Of a stretch of DNA of 64,000 nt, positions 35,115 through 43,576 are shown in pieces. The notes beneath the pieces are model-generated. The model made no database searches. It was not told the DNA's origin and was given only the letters and a program-made list of their open reading frames with translations. The stretch spans positions 1-64,000 of the forward strand of contig NZ_JAHBBH010000016.1 in NCBI RefSeq assembly GCF_019331735.1, in the 5' to 3' direction. The first letter of the stretch is position 1. Each line of letters opens with the position of its first letter. This stretch comes from Bifidobacterium miconis (lineage in GTDB: Bacteria; Actinomycetota; Actinomycetes; Actinomycetales; Bifidobacteriaceae). A program made the translations under genes and the position numbers.

Positions 35115-35353
35115 GTGGGCATAGACCGACCATTGACGATGGATGTTCGGCGGGATTGGTTGCCGACGCTCCTGGAATGTGGGCGTAGACGGTACATGAA
35201 GTTCCCTGATTTGTGGGCATAAGCGGGACATTTGCGCAATCGTGGGCATAGACCGGCCATGAGGAAGCCCAAAATCGTCTCTTCGTGGTCGGCCTATGCC
35301 CACGATGCCCACGATTCCGCGGACGGCCGGGCAAACGGACCGCTTATGCTCAC
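35115..35353. repeat. Left array of 19-bp GTGGGCATAGAC-type units
   Basis: Units at 35115-35133, 35179-35197, 35213-35231 and 35242-35260 (plus), 35285-35303 (inverted), and a degenerate inverted one near 35336-35353. Typical unit: GTGGGCATAGACCGGCCAT. The 125-bp block 35179-35303 is nearly identical to 36647-36771 on the other side of the nuclease-like gene. The stretch 34958-35528 holds no other supported gene; a TTATCCACA word occurs at 35361-35369. Confidence 0.85.
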
Positions 35354-35528
35354 AGTCGAGTTATCCACATTATCCGTATGATTCCAACAGGATGGAATTG
35401 TGAGGATGGAAGCGGATTGGCGTATTCCCAACGTGTTCCCAACGGAACACACGCCGATCGTCGACCATTCGACCACAAGGGTCGAACAGCGACCGACATC
35501 GGGCGGATTTCCTCTATGCTGCATTGCC

Positions 35529-36491
35529 ATGAGACGCAATGCATCCTTGATCGACCGTTGCACGGTCGCGGAGCGCCAGAGACTTTGCATCTGGCCCAGA
35601 GGCGACGCCGAACGACGCATGTTCAGACGCCGGTCGGATGCGGGAGAGCTGACCCGCGTATTCGGTCGTTGTTTTGCGCGCTCCGATCAATGGGAGACTC
35701 TCGACGGCGTGGAACAGTATCGCCGCATCGTCCGATCGTTAGCGGTTCTGCACCCGGACTGGATTTTCTGTGATATGACCGCTGCGGTGATGCAGAACGT
35801 CAGTGATTCGACGAGACACTTGGACCTCGTGCACATTGTCACCAGCCGGGAGCGGCATGTTCATGACTATGGCCAAATGAGGCATCACTACGTTGCGGAC
35901 CAGTCGTACGAAATGGCCGATGGAGTGAAGGTCACCCCGTTGGAGCGCACCGTGTTCGACTGCGCGCGCAGGCTTCCGCTCCCCGACGGGCTGGCCGTGC
36001 TCGATGCCGTGCTGCGTTGCGGCTTGCGAAACAAGCGCCATTTGGCGGAGTCGTTTGCCGTAATGCCGGGATGGCGGCGGGACGCCGCATTGCGGGTGCT
36101 CCGTCATGCGACGGGGAGGACGGAGAATGGCGGTGAATCATATGCGTTGGGCGTGATGATCGACGAGCGCTATATGATTCCCCTCCTGCAGGAGGAGATC
36201 GTTGACCCGTACGATATGTCGCGCGTATATCGCGTGGATTTCGCCTGGCATACGCCGGACGGCAGGTTTATCGTCGGTGAGCTTGACGGGCGGGTGAAAT
36301 ACCGTGATGCTTCGATGTATCGCAACGGCAGTCTGCCCGATACGGTGATCGAGGAGAAGCGTCGTGAGGAGCGGATTCGATTGGTCGTTGACGAGCTGTT
36401 TCGATTTTCGTTCGGTGACGCGTTGCACCGTGATCGATTGCTGCACAAGATGGATAAGGCGCGGGTGCCTCGGTTTGATGACGGCGACTGA
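35529..36491 (+). CDS. PD-(D/E)XK-like nuclease-fold protein with N-terminal helical domain
   Basis: 320 aa. The C-terminal part reads VDFAWHTPDGRFIVGELDGRVKY: Asp237, Glu251, Asp253 and Lys257 fit a Vsr/DUF559-like PD-(D/E)XK core, followed by the helix IEEKRREERIRLVVDELFR. The N-terminal half (RRNASLIDRCTVAERQRL to LDAVLRCGLRN) resembles proteins annotated as AbiEi-family antitoxin-like in actinobacteria. Substrate unknown. No ribosome site is seen; TATGCT ends 8 nt before ATG 35529, suggesting a leaderless message. A GTG at 35400 is an in-frame alternative. The gene is enclosed by repeat arrays and has no companion gene. Confidence 0.75.
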   Translation: MRRNASLIDRCTVAERQRLCIWPRGDAERRMFRRRSDAGELTRVFGRCFARSDQWETLDGVEQYRRIVRSLAVLHPDWIFCDMTAAVMQNVSDSTRHLDLVHIVTSRERHVHDYGQMRHHYVADQSYEMADGVKVTPLERTVFDCARRLPLPDGLAVLDAVLRCGLRNKRHLAESFAVMPGWRRDAALRVLRHATGRTENGGESYALGVMIDERYMIPLLQEEIVDPYDMSRVYRVDFAWHTPDGRFIVGELDGRVKYRDASMYRNGSLPDTVIEEKRREERIRLVVDELFRFSFGDALHRDRLLHKMDKARVPRFDDGD

Positions 36492-36573
36492 CGTCGGTTG
36501 ATGACGATCGGCTGCCTAGCGGTTGGATGTGAGAGGGTAAGGGCGCCGGATGAGAGGACGGATGATGTTTGAT

Positions 36574-36812
36574 GCGGGCATAGACGGGATATTTGCGGGG
36601 AGATCCGATGATGCAAGAGAACTCGAAAAGGGTTCCTTCCGTAAATGTGGGCATGGACGGTACATGAAGTTCCCTGATTTGTGGGCATAGACGGGACATT
36701 CACGCAATCGTGGGCATAGACCGGCCATGAGGAAACCCGGAGTCGTCTCTTCGTGGTCGGTCTATGCCCACATATGGGATGGGCACACTATTTATGTACC
36801 GTCTATGCCCAC
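36574..36812. repeat. Right array of 19-bp GTGGGCATAGAC-type units
   Basis: Units at 36574-36592, 36647-36665, 36681-36699 and 36710-36728 (plus), then inverted at 36753-36771 and 36794-36812. Three variants are distinguished by their ends: GGTACAT, GGGACAT and CGGCCAT. The order is nested (36710 pairs with 36753; 36647 pairs with 36794). The stem 36710-36728/36753-36771 is fully paired if G-U is allowed. Confidence 0.85.
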
Positions 36813-37126
36813 GATGGGCCCATGATGGGTCGTTTACGGTCGTTTTACGGTAGGGCGGTAAACGGCCTTGGTGGTTTGAACGCGGACGGAGTCGGATGAA
36901 CCCCAATCCCCGACTCATGGACTCCCGTGGAATCCACGCTCAACGCCGGTGCCCTCTGCGAGAGGAGCAGAAGGCACAACAACATGGCGTTGAACCCCTG
37001 CGATATGGGCGTTGTGTTCGGCTGGCGGTGTGTCAAACAGCCGAGGAACGCCAATGACTCCGAAACCGCAACATTGCGCATCATGCCAATGCCGGTGTAA
37101 CGGAGCCGGCAACATCGCCGAACAAC
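36813..37126. other. Gap with no supported gene
   Basis: Between the right repeat array and the terminator. It contains TTTACGGT-type repeats (near 36834-36850) and a short ORF (36984-37100) without a ribosome site. I see no domain, and nothing argues for a gene. Confidence 0.4.
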
Positions 37127-37170
37127 GAAAAGGGGTTCTTCCGAATCTCTGTTCAGAAGAACCCCTTTTT
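37127..37170. terminator. Bidirectional terminator
   Basis: AAAAGGGGTTCTTC (37127-37140) pairs with GAAGAACCCCTTTT (37156-37169), with T-runs on both strands. It would stop pgm transcripts (minus) and any plus-strand transcript from the island. Confidence 0.9.
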
Positions 37171-37183
37171 GCGGAGCCGATTG

Positions 37184-37230
37184 CAGGGTGGAGACGACTT
37201 GATGAGATCAATGAGGTCGTCTCCACCCTG
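37184..37230 (-). repeat. Perfect 15-bp hairpin immediately 3' of pgm
   Basis: CAGGGTGGAGACGAC (37184-37198) and GTCGTCTCCACCCTG (37216-37230) are exact reverse complements around a 17-nt loop. No T-run follows. It lies between the pgm stop and the terminator, so it may protect the mRNA 3' end. Confidence 0.8.
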
Positions 37231-37243
37231 GAAAATCAGGAAA

Positions 37244-38920
37244 TCACTCGGACAGGGCCTTGTCGACGACCTCGGTGGCCTCGGCGAGGACCTTGTCGAG
37301 GGCCTCGGGGGACTCGAAGGACTCGGCGTACACCTTGTAGATGTTCTCGGTGCCGGACGGGCGGGCCGCGAACCAGTTGTCCTTGGTGGTGACCTTCAGA
37401 CCGCCGATCTTGGCGTGGTTGCCCGGCGCCTCGGTCAGCTTGGCGGTGATGTCCTCGCCGGCGAGCTGGGTGGCGGTCACGTCGTCGCCGGTGAGCTTGG
37501 CGAACTTCTGCTTCTGCTCGAGCGTGGTCGGCGTGTCGACACGCTTGTACCAGCTCTCGCCGAAACGCTCGACCTGCTCCTGATGCAGCTGAGCCGGGTT
37601 CTTGCCGGTCTTGGCGGTGATCTCGGCGGCCAGCAGGTCGGGGATCAGGCCGTCCTTGTCGGTGGTCCACACGCGGCCGTCGCGGCGCAGGAAGCTCATG
37701 CCGGAGCTCTCCTCACCGCCGAAGGCAACCTCGCCGCTGAACAGCGGGTCGACGAACCACTTGAAGCCGACCGGCACCTCGAGCACCTTCGCGCCGATCG
37801 ACGCGGCCACGCGGTCGATCAGGGAGGAGGAGACGAGCGTCTTGCCGACGGCAGCACCCTTCGGCCAGCCCGGACGGTTGCCGCCGAACAGGTACTCCAC
37901 GCACACGGCGATGTAGTGGTTCGGGTTCATCACGCCCCAGTTCGGGCACACGATGCCGTGACGGTCCGCATCCGGGTCGGTGCCGCCGACCAGATCGTAC
38001 TTGTCCCACGCGCCGGCGTTGAGCTCGTCCACAAGGCCCTTCATCGCGTACGGCGAGGACGGATCCATGCGAATCTTGCCGTCGTGGTCGATGGTCATGA
38101 AGCGCCACGTCGGGTCGACTTCCGGACGCACGACGCCGATGTTCAGACCGTACTTCTCGTTGATGAGCGGCCAGTAGTTGACGGACGCGCCGCCGAGCGG
38201 GTCGATGCCCAGACGCACGCCGGAGTTGCGGATGACGTCGAAGTCGATCACGTTGCCGAGATCGGCGACGTAGTGCTCGCGGAAGTCAAAGCCCTCGACG
38301 AACTCGGACTTGACGGCCTCCTCGTACGGCACGCGCTTGACGTTCTTGTAGTCGCCGAGCAGCTCGTTGGCGCGCGCGGCGATCGCGTTCGTCACGTCGG
38401 CCGGGGCCGGACCGCCGGTGACCGGATCGTACTTGAAGCCGCCGTCGGTCGGCGGGTTGTGCGACGGGGTGACGACGATGCCGTCGGCCAGACCCTCGCC
38501 CTCGAAGCGCTGGGTGCCGTCGGCCGCGCGGTTGTGCGTCAGGATCGCCTGGGAGACGACCGGGGTCGGCACGAAGTCGTCGCGCGAGTCGATGCGCACA
38601 TGCACGCCGTTGGCGACGAGGACCTCGATGGCGGTCTTCTTGGCCGGCGCGGACAGCGCGTGCGTGTCGGAGCCGAGGTACAGCGGGCCGGTGACGCCGG
38701 CCTTCTTGCGGTATTCGGCGATGGCCTGCGTGATGGCGACGATGTGGGCCTCGTTGAACGAGGTCTTCAGGGACGATCCGCGATGGCCGGAGGTGCCGAA
38801 GATGACACGCTGCTCCGGGACGGACGGATCGGGGACGAGGTCGTAGTACTTGCCGATGACTTCGTCGACGTTGATCAGATCAGCTGGGGTGGCGGGCAGA
38901 CCCGCATTCTTTGCTACCAT
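37244..38920 (-). CDS. pgm: Phosphoglucomutase (alpha-D-glucose phosphate-specific)
   Basis: 558 aa. Interconverts glucose-1-phosphate and glucose-6-phosphate. The phosphoserine loop is [28 protein letters not shown] and the phosphate-binding [16 protein letters not shown] are present. The start at 38920 ([27 protein letters not shown]) matches the known N-terminus; the frame is open to 38965, but AGAGGG lies just before 38920. It is divergent from the PTS operon, linking stored and catabolised glucose to glycolysis and cell-wall precursors. Confidence 0.95.
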   Translation of the reverse strand: MVAKNAGLPATPADLINVDEVIGKYYDLVPDPSVPEQRVIFGTSGHRGSSLKTSFNEAHIVAITQAIAEYRKKAGVTGPLYLGSDTHALSAPAKKTAIEVLVANGVHVRIDSRDDFVPTPVVSQAILTHNRAADGTQRFEGEGLADGIVVTPSHNPPTDGGFKYDPVTGGPAPADVTNAIAARANELLGDYKNVKRVPYEEAVKSEFVEGFDFREHYVADLGNVIDFDVIRNSGVRLGIDPLGGASVNYWPLINEKYGLNIGVVRPEVDPTWRFMTIDHDGKIRMDPSSPYAMKGLVDELNAGAWDKYDLVGGTDPDADRHGIVCPNWGVMNPNHYIAVCVEYLFGGNRPGWPKGAAVGKTLVSSSLIDRVAASIGAKVLEVPVGFKWFVDPLFSGEVAFGGEESSGMSFLRRDGRVWTTDKDGLIPDLLAAEITAKTGKNPAQLHQEQVERFGESWYKRVDTPTTLEQKQKFAKLTGDDVTATQLAGEDITAKLTEAPGNHAKIGGLKVTTKDNWFAARPSGTENIYKVYAESFESPEALDKVLAEATEVVDKALSE

Positions 38921-39049
38921 GCCCTCTATTTTGCCACGGATTTCCGCGACTGAAAACATTTGCAATATGAATTGCCGTCGTATTGTGCGAGAATCTTTGC
39001 CGCTGTTCGCGGCGATGGACGGGTGGAATGCCGGGCGACGCGCCGAAAG

Positions 39050-39079
39050 TTGTCGGAACCGGTTCGAGGGGGTTACACT
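39050..39079 (+). promoter_or_regulatory. Likely promoter of the PTS operon
   Basis: TTGTCG (39050-39055), 18-nt spacer, TACACT (39074-39079). It would start transcription about 20 nt before the antiterminator target. Confidence 0.5.
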
Positions 39080-39103
39080 GCCTTATGAACTTCTACTTTT
39101 GCA

Positions 39104-39132
39104 GGGTTGCAAGTCACATAAGACGCAAGACC
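39104..39132 (+). promoter_or_regulatory. Ribonucleic antiterminator (RAT) site
   Basis: A 29-nt segment beginning GGGTTGCAA and ending GCAAGACC matches the BglG/LicT/SacT target pattern (GG-TTG near the 5' end, GCAA-ACC at the 3' end). Its 3' end overlaps the 5' arm of the terminator at 39127-39177, as required for mutually exclusive folding. The likely binding protein is encoded at 41399. Confidence 0.8.
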
Positions 39133-39177
39133 TGAGACATATGCCAGCCATAGGTGTATGTCTTGGGTCTTTTTTTG
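39127..39177 (+). terminator. Conditional terminator in the PTS leader
   Basis: AAGACCTGAGACATA (39127-39141) pairs with TATGTCTTGGGTCTT (39157-39171) with two G-U pairs, followed by T8. It precedes the EIIBCA gene by about 75 nt. Confidence 0.9.
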
Positions 39178-39250
39178 TTGTCTTGCGGTTCTGCGAGGGC
39201 GGAGAACATAACAGGAGAACAACAGGAAACACAAGGGAAGGAAACCAAAG

Positions 39251-41365
39251 ATGGCTGAATCCACAGCGTCGCAGATCATCGACGCCATCGGTGGTGCGGG
39301 CAACGTCAAGAGCCTGACGCACTGCGCCACCCGTCTGCGTTTCGAGCTTGTCGACGGCGGCAAGGTCGACCAGAACCGCCTGCAGCACATGAAGGGCGTG
39401 CTCGGCGCGGTCCCGCAGGCCGGCGACCGCTATCAGGTCGTCATCGGCGGTGCGGTCGCCTCCATGTACGAGGAGATCATGCACCTGCCCGAGATGGCGA
39501 ACGCCGGCGGCGCGGCCAAGTCCGCCAACAACGGCAAGATGACCGATGCCGAAGTCAAGGCCGCCGAACGCGCGAAGGCGCGCGGCAAGGTCGCCTGGCT
39601 CGACTCGTTCTTCGAGTACCTGGCCGACTCGTTCCGCCCGATCCTGGGCGTCCTGCTCGGCGCGTCCATCATCATCGCGCTCGTCAACCTGTTCATCTCG
39701 CTCGGCGTCATCGCCGGCGACGAGGACAACACCTCCCTGATGTTCATCAAGGCCATCTGGAAGGGCGTGTTCTACTTCCTGCCGATCATGGTCGCCTACA
39801 ACGCCTCCAAGAAGCTCAAGGTCGACCCGTGGCTCGGCGGCTCCATCATGGCCATGCTCATGACCCCGCAGTTCGCCGCCCTGTCCGACGCCAAGACGTG
39901 GGGCAACGCGGTTTCCTGCGTCGAGAACGCCACGCTGGGCACCACCGACTGCACCGCCACCGTGTTCGGCCTGCCGATGCAGCTGTCCGACTACTCCGGC
40001 AACGTGTTCGTGCCGCTCATGATGGCCGCCGTGCTCGGCCTCGTCTACCACGGCCTGAAGAAGATCATTCCGGACAGCGTCCAGCTCGTGTTCGTGCCGT
40101 TCTTCGCCATGATCATCGTCGGCGTGCTCACCGCCTTCATCATCGGCCCGCTGGGCGTGTGGGTCGGCAACGGCCTCGGCGTCGTCCTCGCATGGATGAA
40201 CGGCCACGCTCCGTTCGTGTTCGCCATCGCGATCCCGCTGCTCTACCCGTTCCTCGTGCCGCTGGGCCTGCACTGGCCGCTCAACGCCCTCATGCTCATG
40301 AACATCCAGTCGCTCGGCTACGACTTCATCCAGGGCCCGATGGGCGTGTGGAACTTCGCCTGCTTCGGCGCCACCGCCGGCGTGCTGTTCATCTCCATCC
40401 GCGACCACGACAAGGAAATGCGCCAGACCTCCATTGGCGCCCTCGCCGCCGGCCTGCTCGGTGGCGTCTCCGAGCCGTCCCTCTACGGCATCCACCTGCG
40501 CTACAAGATGGTCTACAAGCGCATGCTCATCGGCTGCGGCACCGGCGGTGTCGTGATCGCCGTCCTCGGCTGGCTGTTCCCGTCCGTCGTGGCCTCCGGC
40601 GAGACCGTGCGCGGCGTGACCACCACCGCGTTCGCCTTCACCTCGCTGCTCACCATCCCGGTGTTCAACCAGATGTGGGTCTACGGCGTGTCCATCGCCG
40701 TCGCGTTCGCCGTGTCCATGTTCCTGATCATCACGCTCGACTACCGCACCCCGGAGCAGAAGGCCGAGCTGCAGGAACGCCTCGCCCAGGAGAAGGCCGA
40801 CCGTGAGCTCGAGGCTCAGGCCGCGTCCGCTCCGGCCGCTGCCCCGGCTGCCGCTCCGGCCGCCGCGACCGCCACTGCCGTTGCCGAAGCTCCGGCTGCC
40901 GCCGCGACCGCGACCGACACGGTCAACGCCCCGGTCGCCGGCCACGTGATCTCTCTCGACGACACTGGCGATCCGGTGTTCGCCTCCCGCGCGCTCGGCG
41001 AGGGCGTCGGCATCCAGCCGACCGACTCGACCGTCGTCGCCCCGATCTCCGGCGTGCTGCAGACCGTCGCCGAGACCGGCCACGCGTTCGGCATCAAGTC
41101 CGATGACGGCGTCGAAGTGCTCGTGCACGTCGGCATCGACACGGTCAAGATGAACGGCGAGGGCTTCTCCGTCGCCGTGGCCGCCGGACAGCGCGTCAAC
41201 GCCGGCGACACGCTCGTGACCGTCGATTTTGATAAGGTCAAGGCAGCGGGATACAGCACCACCACCCTGATGACGGTGCTCAATACCGTGGCCCTGGCCG
41301 GCGTCACTCCGAAGACGGGAATCGACGTCGCCGCGGGCGACCCGGTGCTCGACATCCAGCACTGA
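39251..41365 (+). CDS. PTS glucose/beta-glucoside family EIIBCA
   Basis: 704 aa in one chain. EIIB is N-terminal with phospho-Cys25 (LTHCATRLRF), EIIC occupies about residues 110-500 with about ten hydrophobic segments and the GISEP-like GGVSEPSLYGIHLRYK, an Ala/Pro-rich linker follows (about 515-555), and EIIA carries phospho-His626 (VLVHVGIDTVKMNG). This order is that of the beta-glucoside (Bgl) family; in bifidobacteria similar proteins are reported as the glucose PTS. It imports and phosphorylates a hexose or aryl/alkyl glucoside. The RAT/terminator leader and downstream antiterminator indicate sugar-inducible control. Confidence 0.93.
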   Translation: MAESTASQIIDAIGGAGNVKSLTHCATRLRFELVDGGKVDQNRLQHMKGVLGAVPQAGDRYQVVIGGAVASMYEEIMHLPEMANAGGAAKSANNGKMTDAEVKAAERAKARGKVAWLDSFFEYLADSFRPILGVLLGASIIIALVNLFISLGVIAGDEDNTSLMFIKAIWKGVFYFLPIMVAYNASKKLKVDPWLGGSIMAMLMTPQFAALSDAKTWGNAVSCVENATLGTTDCTATVFGLPMQLSDYSGNVFVPLMMAAVLGLVYHGLKKIIPDSVQLVFVPFFAMIIVGVLTAFIIGPLGVWVGNGLGVVLAWMNGHAPFVFAIAIPLLYPFLVPLGLHWPLNALMLMNIQSLGYDFIQGPMGVWNFACFGATAGVLFISIRDHDKEMRQTSIGALAAGLLGGVSEPSLYGIHLRYKMVYKRMLIGCGTGGVVIAVLGWLFPSVVASGETVRGVTTTAFAFTSLLTIPVFNQMWVYGVSIAVAFAVSMFLIITLDYRTPEQKAELQERLAQEKADRELEAQAASAPAAAPAAAPAAATATAVAEAPAAAATATDTVNAPVAGHVISLDDTGDPVFASRALGEGVGIQPTDSTVVAPISGVLQTVAETGHAFGIKSDDGVEVLVHVGIDTVKMNGEGFSVAVAAGQRVNAGDTLVTVDFDKVKAAGYSTTTLMTVLNTVALAGVTPKTGIDVAAGDPVLDIQH

Positions 41366-41398
41366 GTCTGGAGGCCGTATAGACAAAAGGGGACGCAC

Positions 41399-42268
41399 TT
41401 GAAAGTGCTTCGCGTGTTCAACAACAACGTCGTGCTCGCTGCGGACGGCGCGCAGGAAGTCATCGTCACCGGCAGGGGACTGGGCTTCAAGGCGAAACCG
41501 GGGCAGGAGATCGACAACGCGAAGGTCGTTCGGGTGTTCGTCCCCTCCGACGGGCGGGATCCGGATCATCTGGCAGAACTGCTGTCCAACATCCCGCCCG
41601 AAATGATCCGTCTGGTCACCGACGCCATGACCCGCGTCGGCCTGGGCTCGCAGGCCGAGTCCAAGCCCACGCTGGTCATGGCGTTGGCCGATCACATCGC
41701 CGGCGCCCTCCGCCGGCTCAAGCATGGAGACCAGGTCTCCTATCCGCTCACGGCCGAAGTCCAATCGCTGTATCCGGCCGAATACGAGCAGGCCGAACGT
41801 CTCATCGCCCAGCTCAACGCCGAGCTGAACGGCATCCTGCCCGACGGCGAAACCGTCGCGCTCGCCATGCATCTGGTCAATGCCGGCTTTTCGACCGGCG
41901 ACCTGTCGTACACGTACCAGATGACCGGCATCATCCAGCAGATGATCGCCGTCATCGAACGCTGCTACGGCATCGAACTCGACCAGCACAGCGTCAACGT
42001 CGGCCGCTTCATCACGCATCTGCGCTACCTGTTCGTGCGCATCCGCCAGCACGAACAGCTCGACCGCGAGCCCGAGCCGATCATCGACTCCATCACGCAG
42101 TCGTATCCCGAGGCGACGAGCTGCGCGCGCGCCGTCGCCGACATCGTGCGCATCCGGCTCGGCGAGCCGCTCACCGCGGACGAAGTCGCCTATCTCGCGC
42201 TGCACATCGCACGCGTGACCTCCGACGCGAAGGAGGAGCGCCGCGCCGCACGTGCGAACGCGGCCTGA
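41399..42268 (+). CDS. LicT/BglG-family transcriptional antiterminator
   Basis: 289 aa. An N-terminal CAT RNA-binding domain (MKVLRVFNNNVVLAADGAQEVIVTGRGLGF, about 1-55) is followed by PRD1 (about 65-170) and PRD2 (about 171-280), the domains phosphorylated by EII or HPr. Unphosphorylated or HPr-phosphorylated protein binds the RAT and blocks the terminator in related systems. The TTG start at 41399 has AAAAGGGG 6 nt upstream. It is 33 bp after the EIIBCA gene, so the operon codes for its own regulator. Confidence 0.94.
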   Translation: MKVLRVFNNNVVLAADGAQEVIVTGRGLGFKAKPGQEIDNAKVVRVFVPSDGRDPDHLAELLSNIPPEMIRLVTDAMTRVGLGSQAESKPTLVMALADHIAGALRRLKHGDQVSYPLTAEVQSLYPAEYEQAERLIAQLNAELNGILPDGETVALAMHLVNAGFSTGDLSYTYQMTGIIQQMIAVIERCYGIELDQHSVNVGRFITHLRYLFVRIRQHEQLDREPEPIIDSITQSYPEATSCARAVADIVRIRLGEPLTADEVAYLALHIARVTSDAKEERRAARANAA

Positions 42269-42281
42269 TTACGCTACTTGA

Positions 42282-43424
42282 CTACTTGATCGGCGGAATG
42301 ATGCCCGTCGCCGACAGATCGGGGTCGACCTCCGGCACGCGCACGCACAGCGCCTTGCGCTCCACGTCGAAGCGAATGTGGCGCGTGACCGGCAGCATGT
42401 CGCCGTCCACCTGCGCCAGCGCCGGCTTCTCCAGCATGATCTCCGCGCTCACGCCCTGAATGTTGTCGATCGACGAATTCGTCGACAGCGGACTCGACCC
42501 GGACTTGCCGGTGATCGTCTGGTGCACCACGTCGCCGAACAGGTTCGCCCAGCCGAGAATGCCGCCCGACGTGTCGATGATCTCGAAATCGAGGATGCCG
42601 TCGTCGTACGAGGCGTCCGGCATGAGCGAAAAGAACGGGATCTGGCCGCAGTTGCCGGCCATGAACGTGCGAAACGCGAGTCCTTTGATCGTGTGCGAGC
42701 TGCCGTCCGCGCTGCGGATCGTCACCGAACCGTGATACTTCGGCGCGAACAGGTTCTTCACGCCCGACACGAAATACGCGAGCCAGCTGATGTTCTTCTT
42801 GAGTTCGGGGTCCGTGTCGTCGATCATCAGCGCGTCGAAGCCGATGCCCGCGATGATCAGGAACGCGTGGCCGTGATCCGAATCCGGGTCATCAAGCAGC
42901 GTGAGACGGCCCATGTCGACGTGCCGCGAACCGTGCGACGTGGCCACCGACAGCGCCGCGTCGATGTCGTCGACCGGAATGCCCATGTTGCGGGCGAACA
43001 GGTTGCCCGTGCCGATCGGAATGATGCCGAGCGCATGGCCCGTGCCCGACACGGCGCTCGCCACCGTGCGCACCGTGCCGTCGCCGCCGACCGCGACGAC
43101 CACATCCGCGCCGTGCGCGAGCGCCTCCTTGGCGCATGCGCGCCCGTCCTTGTCGAGTTTCGTCTCGATGAACTCGATCTCGGTGAGTCCCTTGGCCTTG
43201 CAGAACTGCTTGATGTGCCTCTTGCGTTCCGCCGCCTGCGGTTTGGACGGATTGACGATGAACGCGTAGTGCACCTGATCGTCGTCGCGCCGGTCGAGCT
43301 GTTCGGCGAGCCGACGGCGGCGCAGCGTACGGACGGCAAGGTACGCGGCGGCCGCGATGACGACGATGCCGGCGACGACGGCGAGGACGATGGCGACGAT
43401 GGTGGCGGTAGGCATGGTTCCCAT
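42282..43424 (-). CDS. Diacylglycerol/sphingosine-kinase family lipid kinase
   Basis: About 380 aa. An N-terminal transmembrane helix (TIVAIVLAVVAGIVVIAAAAYLAV) precedes a DAGK catalytic domain: FIVNPSKP, VVAVGGDGTVRTVASA (the GGDGT nucleotide motif) and LGIIPIGTGNLFARNMGI. The C-terminal lobe contains GIGFDALMI and FEIID. It likely phosphorylates a membrane lipid such as diacylglycerol. The start is uncertain between 43424 and 43415; neither has a strong ribosome site. It converges with the antiterminator gene and is divergent from serS. Confidence 0.88.
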   Translation of the reverse strand: MGTMPTATIVAIVLAVVAGIVVIAAAAYLAVRTLRRRRLAEQLDRRDDDQVHYAFIVNPSKPQAAERKRHIKQFCKAKGLTEIEFIETKLDKDGRACAKEALAHGADVVVAVGGDGTVRTVASAVSGTGHALGIIPIGTGNLFARNMGIPVDDIDAALSVATSHGSRHVDMGRLTLLDDPDSDHGHAFLIIAGIGFDALMIDDTDPELKKNISWLAYFVSGVKNLFAPKYHGSVTIRSADGSSHTIKGLAFRTFMAGNCGQIPFFSLMPDASYDDGILDFEIIDTSGGILGWANLFGDVVHQTITGKSGSSPLSTNSSIDNIQGVSAEIMLEKPALAQVDGDMLPVTRHIRFDVERKALCVRVPEVDPDLSATGIIPPIK

Positions 43425-43576
43425 TGTTCCCGCATTGCGCTCGCGACGCTCCCGCGACACGACGAAACTCGACGATTCCTGCACGTTCGCGCGCGTGCCT
43501 GCGTCGTCGAGCTCCGCCGTGTCAGGGGGATCGGGGCTCTTGCCGCGTGTCGGCTTACGGCGGTAGGCTGGGGCAC

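Noticed and set aside
35115-35303. CRISPR array
   Set aside because: The 19-bp units are unevenly spaced, occur in both orientations, and the gaps (10-45 bp) are conserved between the two arrays, unlike spacers. No cas genes are nearby.
35361-35369. DnaA box TTATCCACA, possible replication origin
   Set aside because: A single box without a cluster, dnaA, dnaN or an AT-rich unwinding region.
36984-37100. Short ORF in the gap before the pgm terminator
   Set aside because: Thirty-eight codons, no ribosome site at a usable distance, no recognisable motif.
39083-42205. 1040-codon open frame on the minus strand opposite the PTS operon
   Set aside because: It covers the promoter, RAT and terminator and is antisense to two certain genes; composition is His/Asp/Val/Gly noise.
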